DNA from: Tepidiforma thermophila
GTDB lineage: Bacteria; Chloroflexota; Dehalococcoidia; Tepidiformales; Tepidiformaceae
Length of the DNA stretch: 64,000 nt
Assembly (NCBI RefSeq): GCF_002563855.1
Contig: NZ_PDJQ01000001.1
Span: forward strand, 124,001-188,000
Direction: 5' to 3'
Below, in pieces: positions 1 through 8,193 of the stretch. Position numbers and translations under genes: made by a program. Numbering within the stretch: position 1 is the stretch's first letter; every line of letters starts with the position of its first letter. The notes under the pieces were generated by a model. The model was not told the origin of the DNA and did no database searches. It saw nothing but the letters and a program-made list of their open reading frames with translations.

Positions 1-1
1 G

Positions 2-328
2 ATGGCCGATTTCCGGGCGGGCCGGCTGGAGTTCCTGGTGGCGACGAACGTTGCGGCGCGGGGGCTCGACATCCCGGACATTGAAGACGTGGTGAACTAC
101 GACGTGCCGCAGAACCCGGAGGAGTACATCCACCGGATCGGGCGGACGGCGCGGGCTGGCCGCCGGGGCTGCTCGTACACGTTCGTGAGCGAGTGGGACG
201 TCCCCGCGTGGGATGCGATCGTGCGCGAGGTGGGCGAGGGCGTGGTGCAGTACCTGCCGGTGCCGGCGCGCTGGGACATCGAGGAGCCGGTCGCGGCCGG
301 GTCGGGCGAGGCGGCGGGCGGGAGCTGA
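2..328 (+). CDS. DEAD-box ATP-dependent RNA helicase, C-terminal fragment
   Basis: This is the 3' end of a gene that begins before the window. The visible 108 residues are the end of helicase domain 2. Motif V ([12 protein letters not shown]) and motif VI ([10 protein letters not shown]) are intact, so the RNA- and ATP-contacting residues of this half are present. The usual long basic or Arg/Gly-rich tail of RhlE/CsdA-type enzymes is absent; the protein ends soon after the core with a short Gly/Ala/Glu-rich tail. Such enzymes unwind structured RNA in ribosome assembly or mRNA decay. The exact subfamily cannot be decided without the N-terminal half. Confidence 0.9.
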   Translation: MADFRAGRLEFLVATNVAARGLDIPDIEDVVNYDVPQNPEEYIHRIGRTARAGRRGCSYTFVSEWDVPAWDAIVREVGEGVVQYLPVPARWDIEEPVAAGSGEAAGGS

Positions 329-387
329 GCTGCCCGGGTGCAGCCGGACGCGTTGCGGCGCAGCGCCGGCACCCCGAGAATGCGGGC

Positions 388-600
388 GTGTACCGGGCGC
401 TGTTCGAACGGTTCGGCGCGGAATGCGTGGCGAAGATCTGGCGCGGCGAACTCCTCACCGACGAGGAGCTCGCCGCGTTTCGCATGCTGCTCGATGCGCG
501 CGAGGCATCGGGGCGGCGTCTGCTCGGGAAATTCGCCGGGCCGGACCCGTGCTTCGACACGGTGACGGGGCGGTGCGGGGTGCGGCCGCTCTTCCGGTAG
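388..600 (+). CDS. small hypothetical protein (70 aa)
   Basis: A 70-codon frame begins at a GTG and ends 21 bases before the convergent stop of the next gene. The product has an amphipathic middle (KIWRGELLTDEELAAF) and a C-terminal part with two cysteines (CFDTVTGRC). I do not recognise a family. The 60-base gap after the helicase has no clear Shine-Dalgarno, so the start is uncertain. Amino-acid composition looks like a real soluble helical protein rather than the Arg/Ala/Gly mixture typical of shadow frames here. Confidence 0.45.
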   Translation: MYRALFERFGAECVAKIWRGELLTDEELAAFRMLLDAREASGRRLLGKFAGPDPCFDTVTGRCGVRPLFR

Positions 601-621
601 GCGCGACGGCCAGCGCCGGGG

Positions 622-3120
622 TCAGGCGGCGGGCGGCTCTTCGAGGATGGTGACGGTGCCGGCGATGCCGTCGATGGCGATGAGGTCGCCGGTGCGGATG
701 CGGGTGGTGCCCTGGCGGACGTTGACGACGGCGGGGAGGCCGTATTCGCGGGCGACGGTGCTGCCGTGGCTGAGGGCGCTGCCCATATCGACGACCAGCC
801 CTGCGGCGAGCGCGAAGAGCGGCGTCCAGCCGGCATCGGTGACGGGCGCGACGAGGATTTCGCCGGGCTGGAGCGGGCCATCGACCTGGGGGTCGAGGAT
901 GACGCGGGCACGCCCGGTGACGCGGCCGGGGCTGACGGGCGTGCCTTTCAGGACATCGCCGGCGTGGCCGGCTTCGGCGGGAGGCAGGGGCACCGGTCGG
1001 CCGCGGAACCGCTCGGGGAGGATGACGTGACGGTTGCGCTCGTATTCGCGGCGCCGGGCGAGGACGCGTGCGGAGAGGTCGACGCGGAGGCCGTTGGCGA
1101 GGACGTTTGAGAGCTCTTCGTGGGACAGGAAGAAGATGTCGTCGGGCTCGCGGATGACGCCGAGGTCGAGGAGGCGGGCCTGGATGGCGGCGAGGTGCCA
1201 GTCGCCGAGGCGTGCGGCGCGCACGAGGATGGACTTGGTTCGCTCGCGGAGGGCGACCCAGCCCTGTGCGCGGGGCAGGAGCCAGCGGAAGAGGCGGCGC
1301 CGGGCGAACCCAAGGCGGGCGTCGATTTCGCGGGTGAGGGCGAGGCGTTCGGCCTCCTGGCGGGCGAGGACGGCGGGCGGGGCGTGGCCGGGGTCGATGT
1401 CGAGGTAGGAGGCGACCATGTTGACGACGGGGGCGGGGTCCCACCGCCAGGTTTTCGCGGCGACCTCCATTTCGTGGAGACCGCGGTGGCCGTGGCGCTC
1501 GATGAAGGCGGTGAAGCGCTGCTGCCAGGGGGCCGGGAGGGCGGGGTCGCGGGGGTCGAAGCCGGGCTCACGGAGGCGGCCGGCGATGCCGGTCTCGATG
1601 GCGACGCGGGAGAGCTCCCAGAGGTCGAGGCTGATGCGGGCGCTTTCGACGCCGGGGAGGCCAGTGAAGAGGGTGGGCACGCGGCCTTCGGCTTCGTCGC
1701 CGAGGACGGGTCGGACGAGCGCGAGGACGTTGTCGTAGCCGGCGCCGGCGACGCCGGTGACGCGGAGATGGACGCGCGAGATGCGGGCGGCGAAGTCGAG
1801 GATCCGCTCGCGGTAGCGCTGGAGTTCGGCGGAGGAGAGGGCGTAGGGGTCGACGGCGCGGACCTTCTGTTCGGCGTCGAGGACGGCGCGCTCTGCGCGG
1901 TCGGCCTGTTTGTCGAGCGTGGCCATGAGGCGGAGCATGCGGGGCGCGGTGAGGAGGCGGCGGCGCCAGGTGGTGAAGCGCGGGAGGGGCGTCCGCCAGC
2001 CGTCTTCGATGGGGCCGCCGAGGTACTGCTGCTCGAGGGCGCCTTCGCGGAAGCCGAGGACGCGGGAGGCGACGAGGCGGGTGGCCTCCATATTGAGGAA
2101 GGCGCGGTTGTAGAAGCAGCCCATGAAGACGGGGTTTTCGTCGCGGGCGAGGAGGCCAAGCTCGTGGTAGTCCTCGGTATACGCGCGGGGGACGGTCTGG
2201 TTGAAGGTGGTGATGGTCAGCGGCGTGAGGAGCCCGGGGAGGATCTCCTGGACGTTGGCGCTGGTCCAGAGGTCGGCATCGGAGGTGGGGGTATCGAATT
2301 CGTTGTACCAGCCGCCGAGGCCATCGGGCTTCGGGGCCGTGGCAGCAGCGGTGGTGATGGGCCGGGACTGGAGGAGCCAGAGTTTCCCGCGGTCGTCGAG
2401 GGCGAATTCGATGTCCTGGGGGCCGCCGAAGAGGTCCTCGGCGCGGAGGGCGGCGCGGACGATGGCGGTGACCTGGTCGTCGCTGAGCACGGGGGCGTCG
2501 GCCGGGCGTTCGAGGATGGCGAGGGAATCCCGGTGGACGACGAACCGCTGGCCCTCGGCCTGGCCGGAGACGAGGGCATCGCCGAGGCCCCGGACGGCTT
2601 CGACGACGACATGGTCGCGGCTGCCGGTGACGGGGTCGATGGAAAAAGCGACGCCGGCGGCGACGGCGGGGACCATGCGCTGGACGACGACGGCCATCTG
2701 CGCTTCGGCGGCAGCCCCGGCGGCCTGGCGGTAGGCGCGGGCGGATTCGGAGTGGGCGGAGGCGAGACAGCGGGCGACGGCATCGAGGAAGGCATCGCCG
2801 CCGCGGACGCCGAGCACGGTTTCGTGCTGGCCGGCGAAGGAGGCAGCGGCGCCGTCTTCGTCCGGGGCGGAGGAGCGGACGGCGACGGGTTCGTAATCGG
2901 GGACGAGCGCTGCGAGGCGGGCGAGCAGCTCGCGCCGGAGCGCGGGCGGCCATTCCGCGGGGGCGCCCTGGAGCTGCCGGGCGACATCGACGGGGATGAT
3001 GAAGCCGTCGGGGACATCGAAGGAGGCGCGGACGAGTGCGGCGAGGCTGGCCCCCTTGCCGCCGTAGCGGGCGCGGTTTGCGGGGTCGGCGTCGCGGAGC
3101 CAGGGGAGGTGGAGGGTCAT
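622..3120 (-). CDS. PEP synthase-related phosphotransferase with rifampin phosphotransferase-like layout
   Basis: The 832-residue product has three parts. Residues 1 to about 320 are a PPDK-type ATP-grasp domain (GGKGASLAAL near the start, VRSSAPDEDG, and QDIEFALDDRGKLWLLQSRPIT at its end). Residues about 330-720 are a mainly helical middle domain unlike PEP synthase. The last about 90 residues are the swivelling phosphohistidine domain, with the catalytic His at about 785 in LSHGSTVAREYGLPAVVNV. In true PEP synthase a TIM-barrel follows the His domain; here the protein ends, which is the order found in rifampin phosphotransferases. It therefore probably moves a phosphate from ATP through the His to a small molecule that I cannot name. 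The gene is divergent from the SOS-controlled gene that follows. Confidence 0.75.
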   Translation of the reverse strand: MTLHLPWLRDADPANRARYGGKGASLAALVRASFDVPDGFIIPVDVARQLQGAPAEWPPALRRELLARLAALVPDYEPVAVRSSAPDEDGAAASFAGQHETVLGVRGGDAFLDAVARCLASAHSESARAYRQAAGAAAEAQMAVVVQRMVPAVAAGVAFSIDPVTGSRDHVVVEAVRGLGDALVSGQAEGQRFVVHRDSLAILERPADAPVLSDDQVTAIVRAALRAEDLFGGPQDIEFALDDRGKLWLLQSRPITTAAATAPKPDGLGGWYNEFDTPTSDADLWTSANVQEILPGLLTPLTITTFNQTVPRAYTEDYHELGLLARDENPVFMGCFYNRAFLNMEATRLVASRVLGFREGALEQQYLGGPIEDGWRTPLPRFTTWRRRLLTAPRMLRLMATLDKQADRAERAVLDAEQKVRAVDPYALSSAELQRYRERILDFAARISRVHLRVTGVAGAGYDNVLALVRPVLGDEAEGRVPTLFTGLPGVESARISLDLWELSRVAIETGIAGRLREPGFDPRDPALPAPWQQRFTAFIERHGHRGLHEMEVAAKTWRWDPAPVVNMVASYLDIDPGHAPPAVLARQEAERLALTREIDARLGFARRRLFRWLLPRAQGWVALRERTKSILVRAARLGDWHLAAIQARLLDLGVIREPDDIFFLSHEELSNVLANGLRVDLSARVLARRREYERNRHVILPERFRGRPVPLPPAEAGHAGDVLKGTPVSPGRVTGRARVILDPQVDGPLQPGEILVAPVTDAGWTPLFALAAGLVVDMGSALSHGSTVAREYGLPAVVNVRQGTTRIRTGDLIAIDGIAGTVTILEEPPAA

Positions 3121-3176
3121 GCGGGGATCGTAGCCGGTGGCGACCGGACGGTCAGCAAGATCGCCGGGTGAACGGG

Positions 3177-3206
3177 TTGCGCTGGAAAGAACATTTGTTC
3201 TATAGT
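3177..3206 (+). promoter_or_regulatory. promoter of the ImuB-like gene
   Basis: A -35 hexamer TTGCGC (3177-3182) and a -10 hexamer TATAGT (3201-3206) are separated by 18 bases. The spacer contains the LexA box. The start codon at 3240 is 33 bases downstream, with a weak GGAGGG at 3228-3233 as ribosome binding site. The same -35 sequence with an 18-base spacer is seen in front of dnaJ. Confidence 0.65.
3189..3200 (+). promoter_or_regulatory. LexA (SOS) operator
   Basis: The site GAACATTTGTTC matches exactly the GAAC-N4-GTTC core recognised by LexA/DinR in Bacillus, actinobacteria and related phyla, and the dyad extends by one base on each side. It lies wholly between the -35 and -10 of the promoter, where a bound repressor would block RNA polymerase. 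The downstream gene belongs to a DNA-damage family, which supports the call. Confidence 0.8.
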
Positions 3207-3239
3207 CCCGGCAGTTCTGGTGCCAGCGGAGGGTTGGCG

Positions 3240-4133
3240 ATGCGGATCCTGGTGATCGAGGCTCCCCGGCTTTCGGTGCAGCTGGCCCGGCGGGCGGAGC
3301 CGGGACTGCGGGGTAGGCCGGCGGCGACGGTGCAGGAGCCCGGGGGCGAGCCGCTGGTGGCGGCGGTCTCGCCCGAGGCAGAGGCGGCGGGCGTGCAGCC
3401 GGGGATGACCCTGGCGGAGGCGCGGAGCCGGTGCCCGGCGCTGGCCTGGGCGCCGGCGCGGCCCGGCGCCGAGCTCCATGCGCTCGAACGGCTGGCGGCA
3501 GTGTTGCGGAGGAAGGCGACACCCGCCGTCGCGGTGGTGTCGCGGGAGGCCGTGGCGGTCGACCTGGCGGGGCTGGAAGGCCGGTGTGCGGACGAGCGGG
3601 CCGCGGGGACGGCGCTGCTGGGGCTGGCGCGGGCGTGGCTGGGACTTGAGGTGCGCGGGGCGGTGGCGGACACGGTGGAGGAGGGGCTGGCGGCGGCGCG
3701 GGCGGCGCGGCGGTGCCTGGCGGTGTGCGAGGCGCGCGGGGCCCGGGGAACGCTGCCCCGGGCGGAGGGGCTGGCGGTGCGGCTCGCGGGCGGGGTGACG
3801 GCGGATCGGGCAGCGGCAGGGGCAGAGCGGCTGGGGCAGGTGCTGGCGGCGTGGGGGCTGAGCTGCCGGGGGCTGGATGTCACCGCCGAGGCCCAGGCCG
3901 GCGCCCGGCGGTGGCGGCTGCGGGCGGCGGGGCCGCTGCATTCCGGACGCGAGCTGGCGGCGCTGCTGCGGCCGCTCGCCGGGGAGCTTGACGGGTTGGC
4001 GGAGGTGACCATCGCGGCGGCGGGCGCGGGGCCGTCGTTCGAGGTGGCACCCTGGCGGCCGGCGGCGGCGCCGCGCGACCGGGCAGCCCTTCCGGCGAGG
4101 CCGGTGGAGCGGGGGCTGGCGCTGGCGAGCTGA
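3240..4133 (+). CDS. ImuB-like Y-family DNA polymerase relative, short and probably non-catalytic
   Basis: The 297-residue protein follows the palm/fingers order of Y-family polymerases: an N-terminal strand (MRILVIEAPRLSVQLARR), a GRPAATV strand, SPEAEAAGVQPGMTLAEA (the usual Ala/Gly-rich helix), and VSREAVAVDLAGLEG where active enzymes carry the DE of the active site. The first catalytic Asp is replaced by IEAP, and the second acidic pair is not clear, as in ImuB accessory proteins. It is much shorter than ImuB (about 500 residues), so the little finger and the clamp- and ImuA-binding tail seem reduced or missing. No imuA or dnaE2 lies beside it. The start is the only ATG after the SOS promoter. 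Confidence 0.6.
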   Translation: MRILVIEAPRLSVQLARRAEPGLRGRPAATVQEPGGEPLVAAVSPEAEAAGVQPGMTLAEARSRCPALAWAPARPGAELHALERLAAVLRRKATPAVAVVSREAVAVDLAGLEGRCADERAAGTALLGLARAWLGLEVRGAVADTVEEGLAAARAARRCLAVCEARGARGTLPRAEGLAVRLAGGVTADRAAAGAERLGQVLAAWGLSCRGLDVTAEAQAGARRWRLRAAGPLHSGRELAALLRPLAGELDGLAEVTIAAAGAGPSFEVAPWRPAAAPRDRAALPARPVERGLALAS

Positions 4134-4231
4134 TGGCCTGCGCCGCCGGCAGGGCCGGAACGGGGTGCCCTGCTACACTTGAGGGCCAGGGCGCTGTTGC
4201 GCCGCCCAGTTTCGCCGCCGGGGTTGCCTCG

Positions 4232-6949
4232 ATGACGACACAGACGCCGGGTCCCGTCCTGCCGCCTGCTTACGAGCCGGCGAACGTGGAAGAGCGGATC
4301 TACCGGATGTGGGAGGAGGCGGGCTACTTCAAGCCCCGGATCGACCCGAACCTGGAGCCGTACTGCATCATCATGCCGCCGCCGAATGTGACCGGTGAGC
4401 TGCACCTTGGGCACGGTCTGGAGGATGCGATCACGGATGCGCTGGTGCGGTGGCACCGGATGCAGGGCGAACCGACGCTCTGGCTGCCGGGTGAGGACCA
4501 TGCGGGCATCGCGACGCAGAACGTCATTGAGAAGGAGCTGGCGAAGGAGGGGCTGACCCGCCACGACCTGGGGCGGGAGCGGTTCATCGAGCGGACGTGG
4601 GAGTGGGTGCGGAAGTACCGGAGCCGCATTGCGGACCAGCATCGGAAGCTCGGGGCGAGCGCGGACTGGTCGCGCGACGTGTTCACGCTGGACCCGCAGA
4701 TCGTGAAGGCGGTGCGGACGACCTTCGTGAACCTGTACCGGGACGGGCTGATCTACCGCGGGCTGCGGATGATCAACTGGTGCCCGCGGTGCGAGACGGC
4801 GCTGAGCGACCTCGAAGTCGATTACCTCGAGGTGGCGTCGAAGCTGTACTACATCCGCTACCCGGTGGTGGGCGAAGGGGGGATGCCGCTGCCGGATTAC
4901 GTGGTGGTGGCGACCACGCGGCCGGAGACGATGGTGGGCGACACGGGCGTAGCGGTAAACCCGGCGGATGAGCGGTACGAGGAGAAGATCGGGCGGATGC
5001 TGCTCCTGCCGATCATCGGGCGGGAGATCCCGGTTGTGGCCGACGAGCACGTGAAGATGGAGTTCGGGACCGGGGCCGTAAAGGTGACGCCGGGGCATGA
5101 CCCGAACGACTGGGAGATCGGGCAGCGGCACGACCTGCCGGTGGTGGTGGCGATCGACCTGAAAGGGCGGATGAACGAGGAGGCGGGGCCGTACGCCGGG
5201 ATGACGGTGGAGGAGGCGCGGGCCGCGATCCTGCGGGACCTCGAAGACGAGGGATTCCTCGACCACGTGGAGGAGTACACCCACAGCGTGGGACACTGCA
5301 GCCGGTGCAAGACGGTGGTGCAGCCGCTGCCGAGCGAGCAATGGTTCGTGGCGGTGACGAGGGAGTATGAGCCGGGGCACTCGCTGGCGGGCGACGCGAT
5401 TGCGGCGGTGAAGGACGGGCGGATCCGGATGGTGCCGCAGCGGTTCGAGAAGGTGTACCTGAACTGGATGGAGAACATCCGGGACTGGTGCATCAGCCGG
5501 CAGCTCTGGTGGGGGCACCAGATCCCGGTGTGGTACTGCGAGAACGGCCACACCATCTGCCAGGTGGAGGACCCGGACGCCTGCCCGGAGTGCGGCGGTT
5601 CGCTGCGGCAGGACGAGGACGTGCTGGACACGTGGTTCAGCTCGGCGCTGGCGCCGCACGCGGACCTCGGCTGGCCGGATGACACCGAGGACCTGCGCTA
5701 CTTCTACCCGACGACCGACATGCAGATGGGCTACGACATCATGTTCTTCTGGTGCGCCCGGATGATCATGTTCGGTCTCTATAACATGCGGCACCGGGGG
5801 CCGGAGGAGGCGGTGCCGTTCCGGACGGTGCTGTTCCACGGGCTGATCCGGGACCAGCACGGCGAGAAGATGACGAAGTCGCGCGGGAACGTGGTGGACC
5901 CGCTGGTGGCGGCAAAGACGTACGGCGCGGATGCGTTCCGGTTTGCGATCGTGACCGGGGCGACGCTGGGGCAGGACCAGCGGTACAGCGACGAGCGGAT
6001 GGCGGCGGCGCGGAACTTCGCGAACAAGCTGTGGAACTCGGCGCGGTTTGTGCTGATGCGGGTGGGCGACCGGAAACTGAAGCGGCCGCACCCGCTGGAC
6101 CGCGACCTGTACGCGCTCGAGGACCGCTGGATCCTTTCGCGGCTGGAGCGGCTGGAGCGGGAGGCGGATTCGCTGCTGCGGGCGTACCAGCTGGGCGAAT
6201 GCGCGCGGCAAATCGAGGAGTTCCTCTGGGGCGAGTTCTGCGACTGGTACATCGAGATGGTGAAGCCGCGGCTGCAGGCGGGGGACGAGCGGCCGCTGAA
6301 GGTGCTGGTGCATGTGCTCGACCACGGGCTGCGGCTGCTGCACCCGTTCATGCCGTTTGTGACGGAGGAGCTGTGGCAGGCGCTGCGCGGGCACATCGAC
6401 GACGAGATGGCGCCGCAGCTGATCGTGGCGTGGTACCCGAAGAGCGGCGGGAACTGGGGCGACGACGCGGCGGAGGCCGCGATGGCGCACGTCATCGAGG
6501 TGAACCGGACGATCCGGAACATCCGGGCGGAGAAGCGGCTGGAGGCGGGCGCGCGGCCGCAGGTGGTGGTTCGGGCGGAGAGCTATGCGGCGGCGCTGCG
6601 TGAGACGGCGGCAGCGACGAACTTCACCTCGCGCGTGGAGCTGACGGTGCTGGGGCCGGAGGCGCCGCTGCCGGAGGGCGAGTGGGGATTCGGCCGGGTG
6701 GCGGATACCGAGGTCGCGGTGGCGCTTCCGCAGGTGGACGTTGCCGCCGAGCGCGCCCGGCTGGAGAAGGAGCTCGCCGAGGCGGAGGCGCACCTCGAGC
6801 GGCTGGAGCGGCAGCTCGGAAATGCCGCGTTCCGGGCGAAGGCGCCGGCGCACGTCGTGCAGGGGATGGAGCAGACCGCGGCCGAGACGCGGGAGCGCGT
6901 GGAAGGGCTGCGGGAGCGGCTGGCGGCACTGGGCGGCCGGGCGGGCTGA
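4232..6949 (+). CDS. valS: valine--tRNA ligase
   Basis: The 905-residue protein is a full-length class I synthetase that charges tRNA-Val. The HIGH signature is HLGH at residues 58-61 and the KMSKS signature is KMTKS at about 546-550. Between them is the CP1 editing domain (TTRPETMVGDTGVAVNP). The C-terminal 70 residues form the coiled-coil arm typical of ValRS (RLEKELAEAEAHLERLERQL). The ATG at 4232 puts MTTQTPGPVLPPAYEPANVE at the N-terminus, as in relatives; the open frame upstream is not conserved-looking. A TACACT hexamer about 60 bases upstream is a possible -10. No T-box leader is visible. Confidence 0.97.
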   Translation: MTTQTPGPVLPPAYEPANVEERIYRMWEEAGYFKPRIDPNLEPYCIIMPPPNVTGELHLGHGLEDAITDALVRWHRMQGEPTLWLPGEDHAGIATQNVIEKELAKEGLTRHDLGRERFIERTWEWVRKYRSRIADQHRKLGASADWSRDVFTLDPQIVKAVRTTFVNLYRDGLIYRGLRMINWCPRCETALSDLEVDYLEVASKLYYIRYPVVGEGGMPLPDYVVVATTRPETMVGDTGVAVNPADERYEEKIGRMLLLPIIGREIPVVADEHVKMEFGTGAVKVTPGHDPNDWEIGQRHDLPVVVAIDLKGRMNEEAGPYAGMTVEEARAAILRDLEDEGFLDHVEEYTHSVGHCSRCKTVVQPLPSEQWFVAVTREYEPGHSLAGDAIAAVKDGRIRMVPQRFEKVYLNWMENIRDWCISRQLWWGHQIPVWYCENGHTICQVEDPDACPECGGSLRQDEDVLDTWFSSALAPHADLGWPDDTEDLRYFYPTTDMQMGYDIMFFWCARMIMFGLYNMRHRGPEEAVPFRTVLFHGLIRDQHGEKMTKSRGNVVDPLVAAKTYGADAFRFAIVTGATLGQDQRYSDERMAAARNFANKLWNSARFVLMRVGDRKLKRPHPLDRDLYALEDRWILSRLERLEREADSLLRAYQLGECARQIEEFLWGEFCDWYIEMVKPRLQAGDERPLKVLVHVLDHGLRLLHPFMPFVTEELWQALRGHIDDEMAPQLIVAWYPKSGGNWGDDAAEAAMAHVIEVNRTIRNIRAEKRLEAGARPQVVVRAESYAAALRETAAATNFTSRVELTVLGPEAPLPEGEWGFGRVADTEVAVALPQVDVAAERARLEKELAEAEAHLERLERQLGNAAFRAKAPAHVVQGMEQTAAETRERVEGLRERLAALGGRAG

Positions 6950-6952
6950 AAA

Positions 6953-6971
6953 AATCCCCCGATGGGGGATT
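6953..6971. terminator. hairpin after valS
   Basis: AATCCCCC and GGGGGATT form a perfect 8-bp stem with a GAT loop, four bases after the valS stop. The A-run lies on its 5' side, so a U-run follows the stem only when read on the minus strand. As a rho-independent terminator it is better oriented for leftward transcripts; for valS it would act as a plain hairpin. Confidence 0.5.
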
Positions 6972-7138
6972 GCCGGCGGGGACCCACCCCGCTATCCTCG
7001 CCGCGAATACGTGCCGGCCGAGGGACCCGATATCTCCGATCGGGCGGCCTGGGCCGATGCGTACCGGCGGTCCGCTGGCGGCGGAAGACCTCCGGCAGCT
7101 GCCGCGGCAACTCCCGAACGAACGGAGCGGAGGTGCAT

Positions 7139-7828
7139 ATGAAGCTCTCAATCCCTGCAGGCGCGGCGATTCTCCTGGTGATCGCCGTCGGCGCGGCGGC
7201 CGGTATCGCGGCGCGTGCGGCATCGACCGATGCAGAGACGGCAGTCCAGGCGCCGGCTCCGGCGGCCGCCGCTGCCGTCCAGGCCGGGGCCGAAGCGGCG
7301 CCCGCTCCTGCGGCCGCGGCCCCTGCGGCCGAGCGGGCCGTCCCACCCGGGGCCCTCGAACGGCTGCGTGCGAGCGCCAGCCCGGACGAGTGGGCGCTCA
7401 TCGGCGACGGCGTGGTGACGCGCGAGGAGGTCGCAGCGGCGTATGCGGCGGCTGACGCCTGCACCCGGGCGGCGGCTGCAACGATCGGCGGCGTGGAGCT
7501 CGCGCCGGCGCCGGCGTTCGACCCTGACGGGCCGGTCAGCTTCGCCGGCGGACAGTCGGCGTCGAAGGAGGCGCTGGACCGGGTCGGCGAAGCGCACCTG
7601 GGGTGCGTGGCGCGGCACTTCGACGACGTGCTCGACGCGTGGGATGCGGCGCGGGCCGAGGCCGTGTACCGGCCGACGTGGGACCGGCTGGCGGCGTGCC
7701 TGGCCGGGCGCGGGTATGGGACGGCGCCGGGCATGGACCTTCGGCAGATTGTGACCACGGCCGGGACGGGAGCGCAGGCCCAGGCCGACCTCGCTGCCTG
7801 CGACGCCGAGGCCCGCCAGGGGAGCTGA
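7139..7828 (+). CDS. secreted or membrane-anchored hypothetical protein
   Basis: The 229-residue product begins with a signal or anchor segment (AILLVIAVGAAAGIAARA), then an Ala/Pro-rich linker to about residue 65, then a soluble domain of about 160 residues. The domain contains four cysteines spaced as if for two disulphides (in DACTRAA, HLGCVAR, RLAACLAG and LAACDAE). A good GGAGG at 7129-7133 sets the ATG start. I do not recognise the domain. A LuxR-type regulator follows after 12 bases and is probably cotranscribed. Confidence 0.8.
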   Translation: MKLSIPAGAAILLVIAVGAAAGIAARAASTDAETAVQAPAPAAAAAVQAGAEAAPAPAAAAPAAERAVPPGALERLRASASPDEWALIGDGVVTREEVAAAYAAADACTRAAAATIGGVELAPAPAFDPDGPVSFAGGQSASKEALDRVGEAHLGCVARHFDDVLDAWDAARAEAVYRPTWDRLAACLAGRGYGTAPGMDLRQIVTTAGTGAQAQADLAACDAEARQGS

Positions 7829-7840
7829 CCCGGCGACGGC

Positions 7841-8122
7841 ATGGGCGAGAGCGGACTGACGGCGCGCGAGCTGGAAGTCGCCCGGATGGTTGCCTGCGGC
7901 CTCTCGAACCGGGAGATAGCGGATGCGCTTGTCCTTTCGCCGGAGACAGTGAAGTCGCACGTGTCGCGCATCCTCCGGAAGCTCGGCCTGCGGAGCCGCC
8001 ACCAGGTTGCGGGGCGGCTCCCGGGCGTGACGGCGACGCAGCGGAAGGTCCGCCGTGGGCTCGGGCGTGGCGCCGGCGCCGCGCAGCCAGCCGGGGACGG
8101 CGCGGGGCGCACGGGGAGCTGA
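7841..8122 (+). CDS. LuxR-type helix-turn-helix regulator, stand-alone DNA-binding domain
   Basis: The 93-residue protein is little more than a GerE/Lux[44 protein letters not shown] occupies residues 6-45. Key features are the conserved E-L-E, the G-x-S/T-N-x-E-I-A turn and the V-K-x-H-V-S recognition helix. No receiver or sensor domain precedes it; the C-terminal 35 residues are low-complexity Gly/Arg/Ala. It probably binds DNA as a dimer without a phosphorylation input of its own. It follows the secreted protein closely, so the two may be one unit. A short GCAGGC/GCCTGC hairpin follows at 8125-8140. Confidence 0.85.
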   Translation: MGESGLTARELEVARMVACGLSNREIADALVLSPETVKSHVSRILRKLGLRSRHQVAGRLPGVTATQRKVRRGLGRGAGAAQPAGDGAGRTGS

Positions 8123-8193
8123 CGGCAGGCGCCGGCCTGCGCCCGGGCGCGCGGGAGCGGTAGAATCCGGCCCAGTCTCCGCGGAGGTTCGAG

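Noticed and set aside
1120-3171. Plus-strand open frame of about 680 codons
   Set aside because: It is a shadow of the PEP-synthase-like gene; no start signal or domain is visible.
3200-6853. Very long open frame on the minus strand opposite valS (over 1200 codons)
   Set aside because: High GC removes stop codons from the opposite frame. Its product is almost only Arg, Pro, Leu and His, and valS is certain on the plus strand.
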